From Aegilops tauschii subsp. strangulata (taxonomy: Eukaryota > Streptophyta > Magnoliopsida > Poales > Poaceae): a stretch of 64,000 bases of DNA. How positions within the stretch are numbered: the stretch's first letter is position 1; each line of letters opens with the position of its first letter. This document shows, piece after piece, positions 35,576-46,284 of this stretch. The stretch is from contig NC_053037.3 of the NCBI RefSeq assembly GCF_002575655.3, positions 327,325,294-327,389,293 of the forward strand. The letters are read 5' to 3'. The notes under the pieces are model-generated. The model had not been told where the DNA came from. It ran no database searches and saw only the letters and a list, made by a program, of their open reading frames with translations. The translations under genes and the position numbers were made by a program.

Positions 35576-35653
35576 GTAAGTGAACAAGGACGCTCTAGAC
35601 ATATACCATTATTTTTGGTTTGCAGGGGTAATATTTAAACTATATGCTTGCAG
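35576..35653 (+). other. Candidate GT-AG intron 1 visible in the antisense gene
   Basis: The donor is GTAAGT at 35576 and the acceptor ATGCTTGCAG ends at 35653. The interior is AT-rich. Two further GT-AG intervals with GTATGC and GTATGT donors follow at 36126-36275 and 36391-36476. Confidence 0.5.
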
Positions 35654-36125
35654 TTCGACCCACAGTCCACCTCGATAGTCCTCCTCATCAGGGGACTTAA
35701 CTCCGGGGATGATGGAAAGCGAGACGCCTCTTAGGGCAGACGACTTCGAGGTGTCATCTCGGAGAATCTCCCCTGACCATCAAGCGGCCTGGGGGGCGAT
35801 GAAAACAACGCCCGAGGGTGGTACTTCGATCATCAAGGGTCCAGGGGGCGCAGCCCCTATGGGAGCCAGTAACGAAGGCCCCGAACTATCTGGCTTACAG
35901 CCGAAGACGACTCCAGGGTCGAGCAGGCGTACCCCCTTGAAGGGAATGCATACACCCGCAGTAGACTCCAGGAATCCGGAGGTGCCAGATACTCTGATGG
36001 GTACATTACAAAGTGTGTCCATCTCAGAGGAACATCGTACCTTAATGGGTACGGTAGTTGAAAGGGTTCTGTCCACGAGAAGCGGATTGAATGAAGCTTT
36101 CATGAGCCTTTTAAGAGGCTTCGAG

Positions 36126-36275
36126 GTATGCAATGTAATAGTCTAACTATTTTTTCATGCACAATGCGCCTGTGTATAGATAGTAGCCCCTGATGCTCTG
36201 GTTGGCTTCCATGGGGAGGCGATCAGAGGATCAAAAAGATATGCTCAGGAAATAACCTAATTAATTTGAACACAG
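36126..36275 (+). other. Candidate GT-AG intron 2 visible in the antisense gene
   Basis: The donor is GAG/GTATGC and the acceptor GAACACAG/G. The next block (36276-36390) reads as a coiled-coil exon with one stop codon. Confidence 0.5.
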
Positions 36276-36390
36276 GCTGTTACGTCCATGGCGACCGCCA
36301 AAGCTGCGGAAGTTGCAGATGTAAAGCAGAAACTTTAGTTAGAGGATGAAGACATCACTCTTATTAACAGGCGGCTCGACGAGGCACAAG

Positions 36391-36476
36391 GTATGTACTG
36401 GGGTAGCTTGTTTATGCATGTATACTAGTATGAGCACGAGGCTAAAAGTCATATAATGTGATATGCATAATTGTAG
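36391..36476 (+). other. Candidate GT-AG intron 3 visible in the antisense gene
   Basis: The donor is CAAG/GTATGTA and the acceptor AATTGTAG/A. It joins two coiled-coil exons. Confidence 0.5.
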
Positions 36477-37345
36477 ATGGTGCTGCCGCGGTTGAGACCC
36501 TTCGGGCTGAACTTGCCCGGTCCAAGGAGCGGGCCCGATTGAGCGACGCAGCTGCCAAAGCGTCTGCGGATTTAAAGGCCGAACAGGCTGCTCAGCGCCA
36601 ATGCCAGGAGAATATCTACCATGGAGCGGGAGCTGAAGGATGCCACTAGAAGATGCCAATCCCTCGAGGAGGATAACAAAGCCAAGGCAGCAAAACTCGA
36701 CAAAACCTTACTAGAGGCGAAAGAAGCGCGATACGAATATAGAGCGGCTCGGGAGGAGATCCGGCAAGATGGGGAGATAGCGGCTGGTACGCCCTTTCTT
36801 TTACGGACTAAGTTCGGCGACCCAAAGTATGCTTAGCTTAACCAAATGTGGAGTTCTCCAGACACGTTCTTGGATCTGCCGAAGAGTGTTTCCGACGTGG
36901 CGCAATTCTTCCAAGCATAGGGAGGACGTGATGCGGAGAGGCTTTTCTGGTCGCAATTCAACGTGGCAAGGCATCCGGCGCTGCTAAACGAATAGATGGC
37001 CCAGTGGGCCGAGCTACACAAGATGTCAGGAGCTGCCATGAAGGACATCGTGGTCCGGCTATGGCAAGCCGAACCCGTTCCGAGCAGCTATTTCGGTTTG
37101 GTGCAGCGGCTTAGCGATGCAGTGCCGCGTATTGACGCTGTCAAGCGGTCGGTGTGCATAGAAGGTGCCCAGATGGCCTTTGCCCGCGTCAAGATGTACT
37201 GGGCAAAGATGAAGGCCACCGATGTTGCAGCAAGGGTCCGCCCGGGGGCAAGGACCATCGCACGCCGGAGCATTATTTGGAGGACGTCCTAGAGGGCGCC
37301 CGCTTGATAGAGGGTCAGTGCTCGAAGGATATTATATTTGAATAA

Positions 37346-38583
37346 ATGTATCGGAATTGTGAGAACAATATTATGATACGTGAAAGATGTTATATGTACC
37401 TTATCTATTATTTCTTCCTGTGCGGCCGTTTCTTATAACCTGAAAGTTTGCCAGTCGTCGGCTTCATCCCCCTCGCATATAATACAGGGGTGTTCGGAAG
37501 AGCACCTGATCACTCTTGACCCAACGTCTTGGTCCGGAACGGAGGTGCCAGTGCGGCGAACTAGGCAATCGGACTATAGGGCTTTAACACCTTCACTTAG
37601 CCATAGGAGTTTTACGGTGGGTCTACGATGTAGCCCCTGGTATGTACGCAGTTATCCGAATACAGTTGCGTTACATAGGTGACCGGGAAAACGGTCCTTC
37701 GTGTAATACGGAAGAAATCACAAAAGATTCTGATAAGTCACCGAGTGGTTGACCAGCTCTCGCTGCATCATGACAGTCATTTTTCGGCTTTCTCTACTGA
37801 GGTGTTTGACCAGGCGAACCGGAAACACAATCGCAGTAGTTCTCCCTTTACTACGCTAGCCGATAAGATGGAACATAGGGTAGCAAGCACAGGAGCCGGG
37901 CAACCCAACTATTGACCAAAGACATGATTCGGAGCTGATGCATATAATGCCGATCTCGTGATGCCGAAGTATGCTATAGAGCTGTTCGGACTTTTTCGGC
38001 AACCCATATGTTGCCGTATCAAGCCCCTGGCGATGTGCGCCGAGGTGTCTGCGTGGAACAACCGAAGAAGCAAGGTACGCTCGTATGCGGAAAAGCAAAT
38101 ACTGAGTATTATGTTCCCTAAAATCTGATTGATACGTCGAATGTAATCTCATAGATTATGACACCACCACCCTGGCCATTTTACATGCCAGGGGTCAAGG
38201 GCTGAGGAAAAAAGGCTTTGTAGAGGTTTCAAATAGAGTTGTTGGTCTACAAAAAATCTTTTGGACCTCCTGTCGCACGTCTGCGCTGCCTGTGCCTCCA
38301 CGAAAAGGCTTCCTTAGAGGGAACAGTCCCTGGCTATTTGTAGGAAAACCGGGCTCATAAAGAGTCCTTTCAGGTCCATAGGATGGACATGTATTGATTC
38401 GCCTGTGGAAAAAAGGTAAGAAAATAGGTAGAAAACGAAAAAAAGGCTAAAGTCCGGACGAACCGCTTTGTAGGCCTGTCCGTATTGTGCCTCCGCCGAT
38501 TACCAAGGTATTTTGAGTGCATAATTATGTATGTGTGGTGCAAAGTCCGCGGGTGCAAGAGGCGAACGACGGAGGCGGAGCTG
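37346..38583. other. Interior of the Fatima-like element where pol would be expected
   Basis: No reverse transcriptase, RNase H or integrase motif is visible in any frame. The stretch between the convergent ends of the antisense gene and the protease is non-coding as far as I can see, consistent with a deletion of pol or a non-autonomous form. Confidence 0.6.
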
Positions 38584-39213
38584 CTAATCCAGCTTCAAAA
38601 TTGGCCGGTCCTGTGTAGTAGAGGCCGGCGGTTTAATGACCGATGAGGTATGCGGCTTGAGGAGGCCGCTTTGTACTTTGGCTGTAATTGCCGCAGTGTG
38701 CCCCTCAGTGCGGAGGGAGTGTTCCTCGTTTCCGTTGACCATCATGGCGCCGCGTGGACCGGGCATCTTAAGCTTGAGATAGGCATAGTTTGGGACCGCA
38801 TTGAAATGAGCAAAAGCAGTCCGCCCGAGCAGTGCGTGGTAGCCAATGCGGAATGGGACAATATCGAAGATCAAGTCTTCGCGTTGGAAGTTTTCCGGTG
38901 AACTGAAGACGACTTCCAGTGAGATTGAGCCTGTGTTGTGGGCTTCTAAGCCGGCTATTGCTCGCGGGAAGGTAGTTGTGGTGGGCTTGATCCTTGAAGG
39001 ATCAATGCCCATTTTACAGACAGTGTCTTGACAGAGAAAATTGAGGCTACTGCCACCGTCCATGAGGACTCTCGTGAGATGGAATCCGCCGATAATTGGA
39101 TCAAGCACCAGAGTTGCCGAACCTCCGTGATGGATACTGGTTGGGTGGTCCTCATGATCAAAAGTGATCGAGCAGGCCGCCCATGGGTTGAATTTTGGGG
39201 CGTCCGGCTTCAT
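38584..39213 (-). pseudogene. Protease region of the Fatima-like element
   Basis: On the minus strand a 209-codon frame includes ITFDHEDHPTSIHHGGSATL, the active-site region RVLMDGGSSLNFL (DGG form, as in other Tat elements), and HALLGRTAFAHF as the second conserved protease block. It ends at a stop at 38584, just where pol would be expected to start. Confidence 0.85.
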
Positions 39214-41823
39214 GGCGTGGTCGTCTTCGTAGTTCGTGCTTGCGCTCCCTTTCAGAGGTATGCATCATGTATATCATGTTTATGGTTTTTACTTCGGGGG
39301 GAAATTGCTTCTGTCCCCCGGTGCTCGGTAGGCGAGCCTCCTCTTCTTCACTGTCACTGGGCGGCCCCTTCCCTTTGTGTTCGGCATTAAGCTTGCCGGC
39401 TTGTTTGAAAACCCAACATTTTCTGTTGGTGTGGTTGGCGGGTTTGTCGGGGCTGCCATGGATCTGACAAGGCCGATCCAGTATCTTGTCTAGACTGGAT
39501 GGACCATCTCTATTTGCCTTAAATGGCTTCTTCCGTTGACCGGGTGTGGAGCCACTAAATCCGGCGTTGACTGACGTGACTTGGGTTCCTGCATTATTGT
39601 TGCGACGCTTGTATTTATTGCGGCGTGGCTTGCCATTGCTGTCCCTGACGTCGGAGGTGCCAGGATCGCTCGCGCTATTGCTTCTACGAGCGAAGCCAGC
39701 TATCCTCTCCCGTGCAAAAGCGGGTCATTAGTGCGGTGAGAGCTGCCATGGACTTGGCCTTTTCTTGGCCGAGGTGGCGAGCGAGCCACTCATAGCGGAC
39801 GATGTGCTTAAAGGCCGCGAGTGCTTCGGCATCCGGACAGTCGACAATTTGGTTCTTTTTAATTAGGAACCTGGTCCAGAGTTTCCTGGCGGACTCTCCG
39901 GGCTGTTGAACTATGTGACTTAAGTCATCGGCATCCGGAGGTCAGACGTATGTACCTTGGAAGTTGTCACGGAAGGCGTCTTCCAAGTCCTCCCAGCTGC
40001 TAATGGAGTTTTCTAGCAGGCTGTTTAACCAGTGCCGAGCTAGTCCCTTGAGTTTTAGCGGGAGGTATTTGATGGCATGAAGATCATCACCACGGGCCAT
40101 ATGAATATGGAGAAGAAAATCCTCGATCCATATCGCGGGATCTGTTGTTCCATCATATGATTCGATATTCACGGGTTTAAACCCTTCTGAGAATTCGTGC
40201 TCCATTACTTCATCAGTGAAGCAGAGGGGGTGTGCGACGCCTCTATATCGGGCCAAGTTGCGATGTAGCTCGGATGGAGTCCGTCCGCGGTTTTCGGCCC
40301 GGACGTGGTTATACTTGTCATGTCCGGCTAAATATCCATTGTCGCGCATCGGGGCATGCCCCTGCGATCCGTAGATTGATCTGGTCTGACCTGCCCTATT
40401 TTCCAGGTCTTGCCGCAGGTCATATGTATATCCCCGAGCTGTTGTGTCTCTACCTGTACGGCGAGGTGGTATGGGCTGGTGTTCGGCTTGAGTTGCCATT
40501 TGGTCCCGGCCACGTGGTGGTCGGTCAGCCGCGTTACGCGTTGATGGTACGGTCTCGAGTGCCTCGTCATCGAATTGAGGTAGCAGTTTATGCTTCGGGT
40601 AACTTTCAGTTGGGCGCTCGAGGCCGTATTCCTCGGCTGCCAGGACATTTGTCCACCTGTCGTTGAGTAGGTCTTGATCAGCTTGAAGCTGCTGCCACTT
40701 CTTTTTCAGGCTCCTTGAAGTGGCTATTAGCCGGCGCTTAAAGCGCTCCTGCTCGAGAGGTTCCTCAGGCACGATAAAGTCTTCGTCGTCGAGGCTCACC
40801 TCGTCCTCGGAGAGTGGAAGATAATTACTGTCCTTCGAGTCTTCATTTACGGCCTGTTCATCAGGGCTAACTTGCCCATCTTCCCGATCACCCTGTTCGG
40901 AGGTTGGCTCGACGGGGCTTTCTTGGTCTTCGGCATCGTCCGGAGTATTGTTGTCTCTCATGCTGGTATTGCTGTCTTTTCCACGGCGTCGCTGAAGTCG
41001 GCGCTTTTGCTGTATCTCGGGAAGTTTATCCCCGACTGTATTTTTCTCGTTATCGCCGTGACCCTCTTTTGGGTGTACCCACCATGTACATGTCATACGA
41101 AGAGGTGGTAGTCCAGCGTCCGGTAAACGACGGATTTTGGGCCTGCTCTTCTCCGGCATCGTCCTCCATACCGTTGATGTCTTCGGAGCCGTAATCGAGC
41201 ATGTGAGTTAAGTCCTCGATAGTGGCTATGAAGTGGGTGGTGGGTGGGAAGTGAAATTCCCTGCCCTCAGCCCCTAGTCCGGGCTGGGCGTAGTTCGGAC
41301 GTTGCTCCTCTATAATGACGAGGGATCGCACCAAGTCCAGAGCCTCACTTAAAGGCGAGGTTTGGCCAGGGAGAAGAGAGTCCGTGGAGTACGGCGGGAA
41401 GGACACTTCTTGGCCGAGCTCACACGATGCTGACTCCGAGGGTTCGGAGCCAGTGTCTGGAGAAGAGTCCGGCATCCTGATGGTTGCCAGCGATACTTCT
41501 TCCTCCGGTCCTCCCGTACTGGGCTCAGTGGCCGCAGATAGTCCGACGGGCTCAGGAATCCCGTCTTTGGACCTGGCAATGCGCTCCGGATCTAAAGCCA
41601 GAGCGGAGGTTGGGGTGAACCCTTGGAAGATAAAGTCTCCTCGAATATCAGCGACATAGTCCAGATTTCCAAAACTAATCTGGTGACCTGGGGCGTAGCT
41701 GTCGATCTGCTCTAGATGACCAAGCGAGTTGGCCCGCAGTGCGAAGCTGCCGAACACAAAGATCTGACCGGGGAGAAAGACCTCCCTCAAGGAAGTATTG
41801 TTGTAGATGATGGATGGAGCCAT
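39214..41823 (-). pseudogene. Gag of the Fatima-like element
   Basis: The minus-strand start is ATG 41823 (MAPSIIYNNTSLREVFLPGQ). A frameshift near 41080-41100 passes reading to the frame open from 41159 to 39942. That frame carries an acidic linker (DEVSLDDEDFIVPEEPLEQ) and a gag core (YDGTTDPAIWIEDFLLHIH, LKGLARHWLNSLLENSISSW, DLEDAFRDNFQGTYV). A stop at 39942 and further frame changes follow; a degenerate WVFKQAGKLNAEHKGKG segment near 39370-39420 links to protease. The core is the usual plant gypsy gag. Confidence 0.85.
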
Positions 41824-41870
41824 CGAACCTTTTGGTGACTACACAACGGAACTCTCAATGAAAGCACCAA

Positions 41871-42345
41871 TGTCGATGTCAAAACCGGCGGATCTCGGGT
41901 AGGGGGTCCTGAACAATGCATCTAAGGTCGATGGTAATAGGAGACGGGGGACACGATGTTTACCCAGGTTTGGGCCCTCTTGATGGAGGTAATACCCTAC
42001 CTCCTGTTTGATTGATCTTGATGAATATGAGGATTACAAGAGTTGATCTACCACGAGATCGTAATGGCTAAACCCTAGAAGTTTAGCCTGTATGATTATG
42101 ATTATTCTTCCCTCTACGGACTGAACCCTCCGGTTTTATATAGACACCGGGGGGCTAGGGTTGCATAGAGTCGGTTACAGAGGAAGGAATCTTCATATCT
42201 GAACGCCAAGCTTGCCATCCACGCAAAGGAAAGTCCCATCCGGACATGGGAGGAAGTCTTCTATCTTGTATCTCCATGGCCCATCAATCCGGCCCACGTC
42301 ACATAGCCCAAACGCCCGAGGAGCCCTTAGTCCAGGACTCTCTCG
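41871..42345 (-). repeat. 5' LTR of the Fatima-like element
   Basis: It is collinear with 25862-26337. Its terminal base at 42345 is G where the partner has A, so the minus-strand start reads CG instead of TG. TATATAAAA-type promoter motif near 42133. Confidence 0.88.
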
Positions 42346-42974
42346 GGCGCCAGTGGGCGCAGAGTATCGGTTGCATCTTTGGTGCTAAAGGGGCAGGTGC
42401 AGGCGAGGAGTCCCGAGGCATCACGCAAAGGTTTCCATATCGGTGCAACGAGACCAAGACCAGCAGGACGGCAGGATGGAGGTCATCGCGGAGCCCACGA
42501 CGGCGTCACCACCAAAGCCTTTGGTAGGCGAAGACCACCTTTTGTCGGGATAGCTTGTACTAGTTGCCCCCCTTCAAATTGGTCATTGTGGGATCCCTTC
42601 CCGCCTAAATATCGGGGCCTCTATAAATAGGACAAGCCACCACCATAGGAGGCAACTGATCTTGGACCGGATCCATTCCACCAAGACCATCCTCACCAGC
42701 TCATAGAACTCAAGAACACCTCTCCTCCTCAGGCAGTTCACCCATTGTACTAGTTCATCCTCAGCCTACAAGGAAATCCACCACACCACACTGGAGTAGG
42801 GTATTACACCACATCGGTGGCCCGGACCAGTATAAACTCTTGTGTCCCTTGTTCCTCGGGTTCGGCGGGCTAGGCCTTGAGATCCTTGTGCGAGTGAGCT
42901 AGAGAGGGAGAGAGATCTTCGTGCGCACCCCAGTGTTTGAACCTCAAGGGTTTGCCAGAACCCGTAATCCGACA
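42346..42974 (+). repeat. 5' LTR of the Tat element, second part
   Basis: It resumes with the duplicated GGCGC (42346-42350), carries TATAAATA at 42622-42629 and ends CCGACA at 42974. Relative to the 3' LTR it lacks about 13 bases just before the TATA box. Confidence 0.9.
42622..42629 (+). promoter_or_regulatory. TATA box of the Tat element LTR
   Basis: TATAAATA after GGGGCC lies in the LTR. The 3' LTR has the same motif at 50176-50183. Transcripts starting just downstream would contain gag-pol. Confidence 0.65.
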
Positions 42975-42976
42975 TT

Positions 42977-42996
42977 TGGCACGCCAGGTAGGGGTG
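42977..42996 (+). promoter_or_regulatory. Primer-binding site of the Tat element
   Basis: TGGCACGCCAGGTAGGGG begins two bases after the LTR end CCGACA. It has the position and form of a tRNA 3'-end complement; I do not assign the tRNA species. Confidence 0.75.
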
Positions 42997-43043
42997 CGCT
43001 GAAGTTTGCCTCTCCGCCGGCGCCGCCTCCCCGTTCTGTCCCC

Positions 43044-44179
43044 ATGGCCGGCGTTGCTCCTCCAACTGGGCCAACGGATGCCCACGACGGCGCCGGGGGC
43101 CTCAGGGCCTTTACCCCCACCTTGTTGTGGGTGCATCGGCCGCCCAAGTTCAAGCCGGAGATGCCGCCACGCTATGACGGTGTGGCGGATCCGTTGCCCT
43201 TCCTGCTAGCGTACGAGGAGGCCGTCCTGGAAGCTGGAGGCGACGACAAGGTCATGGCCAACTGGTTCCCCATGGCCCTAGCTGGCGCGCCTGGCTGCTC
43301 AACCTGCCAGGATCCTCTGTGGCTTCTTGGGAAGAGCTGCAGGGCCTTTTCATCGCACGCTTCGCGGCACCGGCGCTTGTCGTCGTCGCGGCCCTCCTCG
43401 GCGGCTCGCAAGCACCACCCTCGGACCGCCACGCCAAGCAGTTTTTCCGCCAGATCGGCGCCGCCTCTGTGCAGCAAGGAGCCCCTCCAGGATGTGTCGC
43501 GCCCAAGGCCGGCCTCACCTTCGACTCAGGGGACCACCCCGTCACCACTGCCAGCTCGAGCGTACTCCCAATGCTTTGCACGCCCACCATCTGCAACGTG
43601 GCCGTCACCAAGACCCTCATCGACGGCGGGGCCGGCCTTAATGTGCTCTCCGTGGAGGCTTTCGGCTTGCTTCACGTAACACATGAACGGCTCCGTCCCA
43701 CCAAGCCCTTCTCTGGAGTTGGCAGCGGCTCCACCAGCCCCCTAGGGCAGATCCGCCTCCCCGTGACCTTCGGCACCCGCGACAGCTACCGCACCGAGCT
43801 TATCGACTTCGACATCACCCGCATCAGCCTCCCGTACAATGCCATACTCGGGTACCCTGCCTTAGCTCAGTTCATGGCAGCGACTCATCCGGCCTACAAC
43901 CTCATGAAGATGTCGGGCAGCAGCGGCGTCCTCACCGTGGCTGGAGACACCAAGGAGGCTCTGACGGCCCTCAAGCTTGCCTTCAGGGCCGCATCGGTAG
44001 TGCACCCAGCCGACGAAGCCACCCACGGGGCTAAGGAGGTCGCGCCGGTGAAGAATAAGCGGTTGTTCACTCAAAACCGGGCCGAAACGAAGCAAGTACC
44101 GGTTGAGGAAGGTGGACCCTCGGGAGCCACCTTCACCATAGGCGCCAACCTCAACCCATATCAAGAGGAGGCATTGTGA
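43044..44179 (+). pseudogene. Tat gag and protease, with internal gag deletion and frameshift
   Basis: The start is ATG 43044 (MAGVAPPTGP). The N-terminal gag includes PPRYDGVADPLPFLLAYEEA, typical of this lineage. A frameshift near 43310 moves reading to the frame that is open to 44179. Gag motif WEELQGLFIARFAAPA is followed almost directly by the linker SDRHAKQFFRQI, so the second half of gag and any zinc knuckle appear deleted around 43365-43400. The protease follows, with TLIDGGAGLNVLS as the active-site region (DGG in place of DTG or DSG, usual for this lineage) and ILGYPAL as the second conserved block. Protease matures the polyprotein in an intact element. Confidence 0.85.
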
Positions 44180-46260
44180 AGTTCTTGCGCGCGAACAAGG
44201 AGGTATTCGCCTGGGAGCCCAAGCAGCTCGTAGGGGTCCCAAGGGGGGTAATCGAGCATCACTTAAGGGTGTGCCCCAATGTGCACCCTGTGAAGCAGAA
44301 GGCGCGGCGACAGTCCACGGAGAAGCAGTCCTTCATCATCCAGGAAGCTCGCAAGCTGGAGGCGGCAGGTGTCATTCGCAAGGTCCGATACCCGGAGTGG
44401 CTAGCGAACCCCGTCGTCGTGCCAAAGAAAGGCGGGAAGGAACACATGTGTGTTGACTTCACCAACCTCAACGAGGCCTGTCCCCAAGACCCGTTCCCGC
44501 TTCCGCGCATCGACCAGATCGTCGACTCCACCACCGAGTGCGACCTGCTGTGTTTCCTGGACGCGTTCTTGAGATACCACCAGATCAAGATGGCAGTGGA
44601 GGATGTGGAGAAGACCGCCTTGTTGACCCCGTGCGGGGTGTACTGCTACATCTGCATACCGATCGGACTGCGCAACGCTGGGCCGACCTTCCAGCGGCTG
44701 ATGCACATCGCCCTGGGTCAGCGGCTCGGGAGAAACGCTGAAGCCTACGTCGACGACATCGTGGTAAAATCTCGGGAGGAAAGAACCCTGATTCAAGACC
44801 TGGAGGAGACCTTCGCTAGCCTGCGCCAGGTGGATTTGCGGCTCAACCCGGAGAAGTGCGTGTTCGGTGTCCCCTCCGGCAAGCTACTGGGTTTCCTCGT
44901 GCCTCACAGGGGGATCGAGGCAAACCCTGAGAAGGTCAAGGCAATAGAAGACATGAGCCCACCACAAACTCTCAAGGAAATGCAGAAGCTTGCATGCTGC
45001 GTGATCTCGCTGGGGCGCTTCATCTCCAAGCTAGGGGAGCGCGCCCTGCCGTTCTTCAAGCTGATGAAGAAGAAGGGCCCATTCGAGTGGACCCCAGAGG
45101 CCGACCTGGCGTTTCAAGACCTCAAGATATACCTGACCAGCCCTCCGGTGATGGTGGCGCCTCATCCCCTCGAGCCCCTGGTGCTTTACCTGGCCGCCAC
45201 TCCCCACTCCGCCAGCGCGGCGTTAGTGGCGGTCCAGGAAGAACGCCTGACCAAGAGTCCGCCGCGCAACACCGCACCCCCGGCAGGGACGACGCGGCAC
45301 CAAGACGGCACCACTGAAGCCACGACGGTGTCGGCTGACGGCCAGGCCTTGCAAGATGGTGCTCCCGGGCTTGCGGAGGCCCAGATGAGCGACCAAGCTC
45401 CTGAGGCCCCCTCACCTCAGGAGGCACCACAACCTCCAGAGGGCACAGGCTCCACCGACGCTCCCGCCCTCGTTGAGAACCCAGTATACTTCGTCAGCAC
45501 AGTGCTACGGGACGCGAGAGCGCGGTATCCCATGCCGCAGAAGCTCCTGCTCGCGCTCTTGGTGGCCTCACGCAAGCTGCGCATTACTTCCAAGGCCACT
45601 CGATCAAGGTCGTCTCAGCTTACCCACTGGAGAGGGTGCTTCCATAGCCCTAATGCCGCGGGAAGGGTCGCCGAGTGGAACATCAAACTTCAGGCATTTC
45701 AGCTCGAGTTCAGCACAACTAGGGTCATCAAGGGAGCCGCCCTAGCCGACTTCATAGACGAATGGACCGACGCCCCGGAACCTGAAGTTGGCGAGAGCCT
45801 ATCTCTCTTGCCAGGAAGTGAAGCACCAGATGGTTGGGTCATGTACTTCGACGGCGCCTTCGCACGCCAAGGCGCGGGGGCTGGTGTTGTGCTCATCTCG
45901 CCCACCCAAGACAAGCTATACTACGTCGTGCAGCTCTGCTTCCAGCGGGGTGAGAAGGTCTCCAACAACATTGCGGAATACGAGGGGTTGATCGCCGGCC
46001 TCAAGGCAGCGGTGGCCTTGGGGGTGAAGCGTCTCACCATCAAGGGTGACTCCCAGCTCCTCGTCAACTTCTCTAACAAGGTGTACGAACCAAGGGACGA
46101 GCACATGCAGGCGTACCTTGCGGAGGTGCGCAAGATGGAGAAGCAATTCTTGGGCCTGGAACTGCAGCATGTACCGCGCGGAACCAACAAGGAGGCCAAT
46201 GAGATCGCCAAGAGGGCATCAAGGCGCCAGCCCCAAGAACCCGGCGTCTTCGAGGAGTGA
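44176..46260 (+). pseudogene. Tat reverse transcriptase, RNase H and second RNase H-like domain
   Basis: The frame is open for 694 codons and overlaps the previous one by four bases. Reverse transcriptase: CVDFTNLNEACPQDPFPLPR, then AYVDDIVVKS as the catalytic YVDD box. A degraded first RNase H sits between a Pro/Ala-rich insert (about 45240-45480) and WNIKLQAFQLEF. The second RNase H-like domain, seen in Tat elements, begins at GWVMYFDGAF and shows acidic residues in YFDG, AEYEGL and KGDSQL. The segment ends with TGA at 46258 rather than continuing to integrase, probably a break in a longer polyprotein. Otherwise it is the best-preserved coding block of the element. Confidence 0.9.
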
Positions 46261-46284
46261 CTCTTCAAGCCTTCAGCGGCCCCT

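Larger units (their letters stand above)
26863..37345 (+). pseudogene. Antisense, intron-containing gene of the Fatima-like element (split by the Sabrina-like insertion)
   Basis: The first part (26863-27970) starts MSRSVSPGRWAAS and contains GERVVFISHFLCGLGFALHP, FYYGLDFHDLAPDTFLHISA and WFYITEPRGTKWAA. These are hallmarks of the domain Pfam calls a putative gypsy-type transposon protein (PF04195, as I recall). Frameshifts occur at the C-run near 27185 and near 27445. After the insertion (35345 on) come an acidic linker, candidate introns at 35576-35653, 36126-36275 and 36391-36476, coiled-coil segments (about 36276-36830, ETLRAELARSKERARLSDAA) and a conserved end domain with PVPSSYFGLVQRLSDAVPR and KRSVCIEGAQMAFARVKMYW. 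A final frameshift near 37225 leads to a stop at 37345. Function is unknown; it is antisense to gag. Confidence 0.75.
25862..42345 (-). mobile_element. Fatima-like Tat-type gypsy element, minus strand, lacking most of pol
   Basis: LTRs of 476 bp (25862-26337, the 3' LTR) and 475 bp (41871-42345, the 5' LTR) flank it, with GGCGC duplications at 25857-25861 and 42346-42350. On the minus strand the LTR starts TGAGGGAGTCCTGGAC, as in the Triticeae family I know as Fatima; that name is from memory. Inside, minus-strand gag and protease are present, reverse transcriptase and integrase are missing, and a long intron-containing gene runs on the plus strand. A Sabrina-like element is inserted in that gene. 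The LTR pair differs by about 7-8% in a 355-bp sample counted by eye. Confidence 0.85.

Noticed and set aside
36339..36659. Minus-strand frame over the coiled-coil exons of the Fatima-like antisense gene
   Set aside because: It is the complement of the coiled-coil coding sequence and spans candidate introns; no motif.
42870..45430. Long minus-strand frames opposite gag-pol of the Tat element
   Set aside because: They mirror the GC-rich sense coding sequence and lack conserved motifs; shadow frames.
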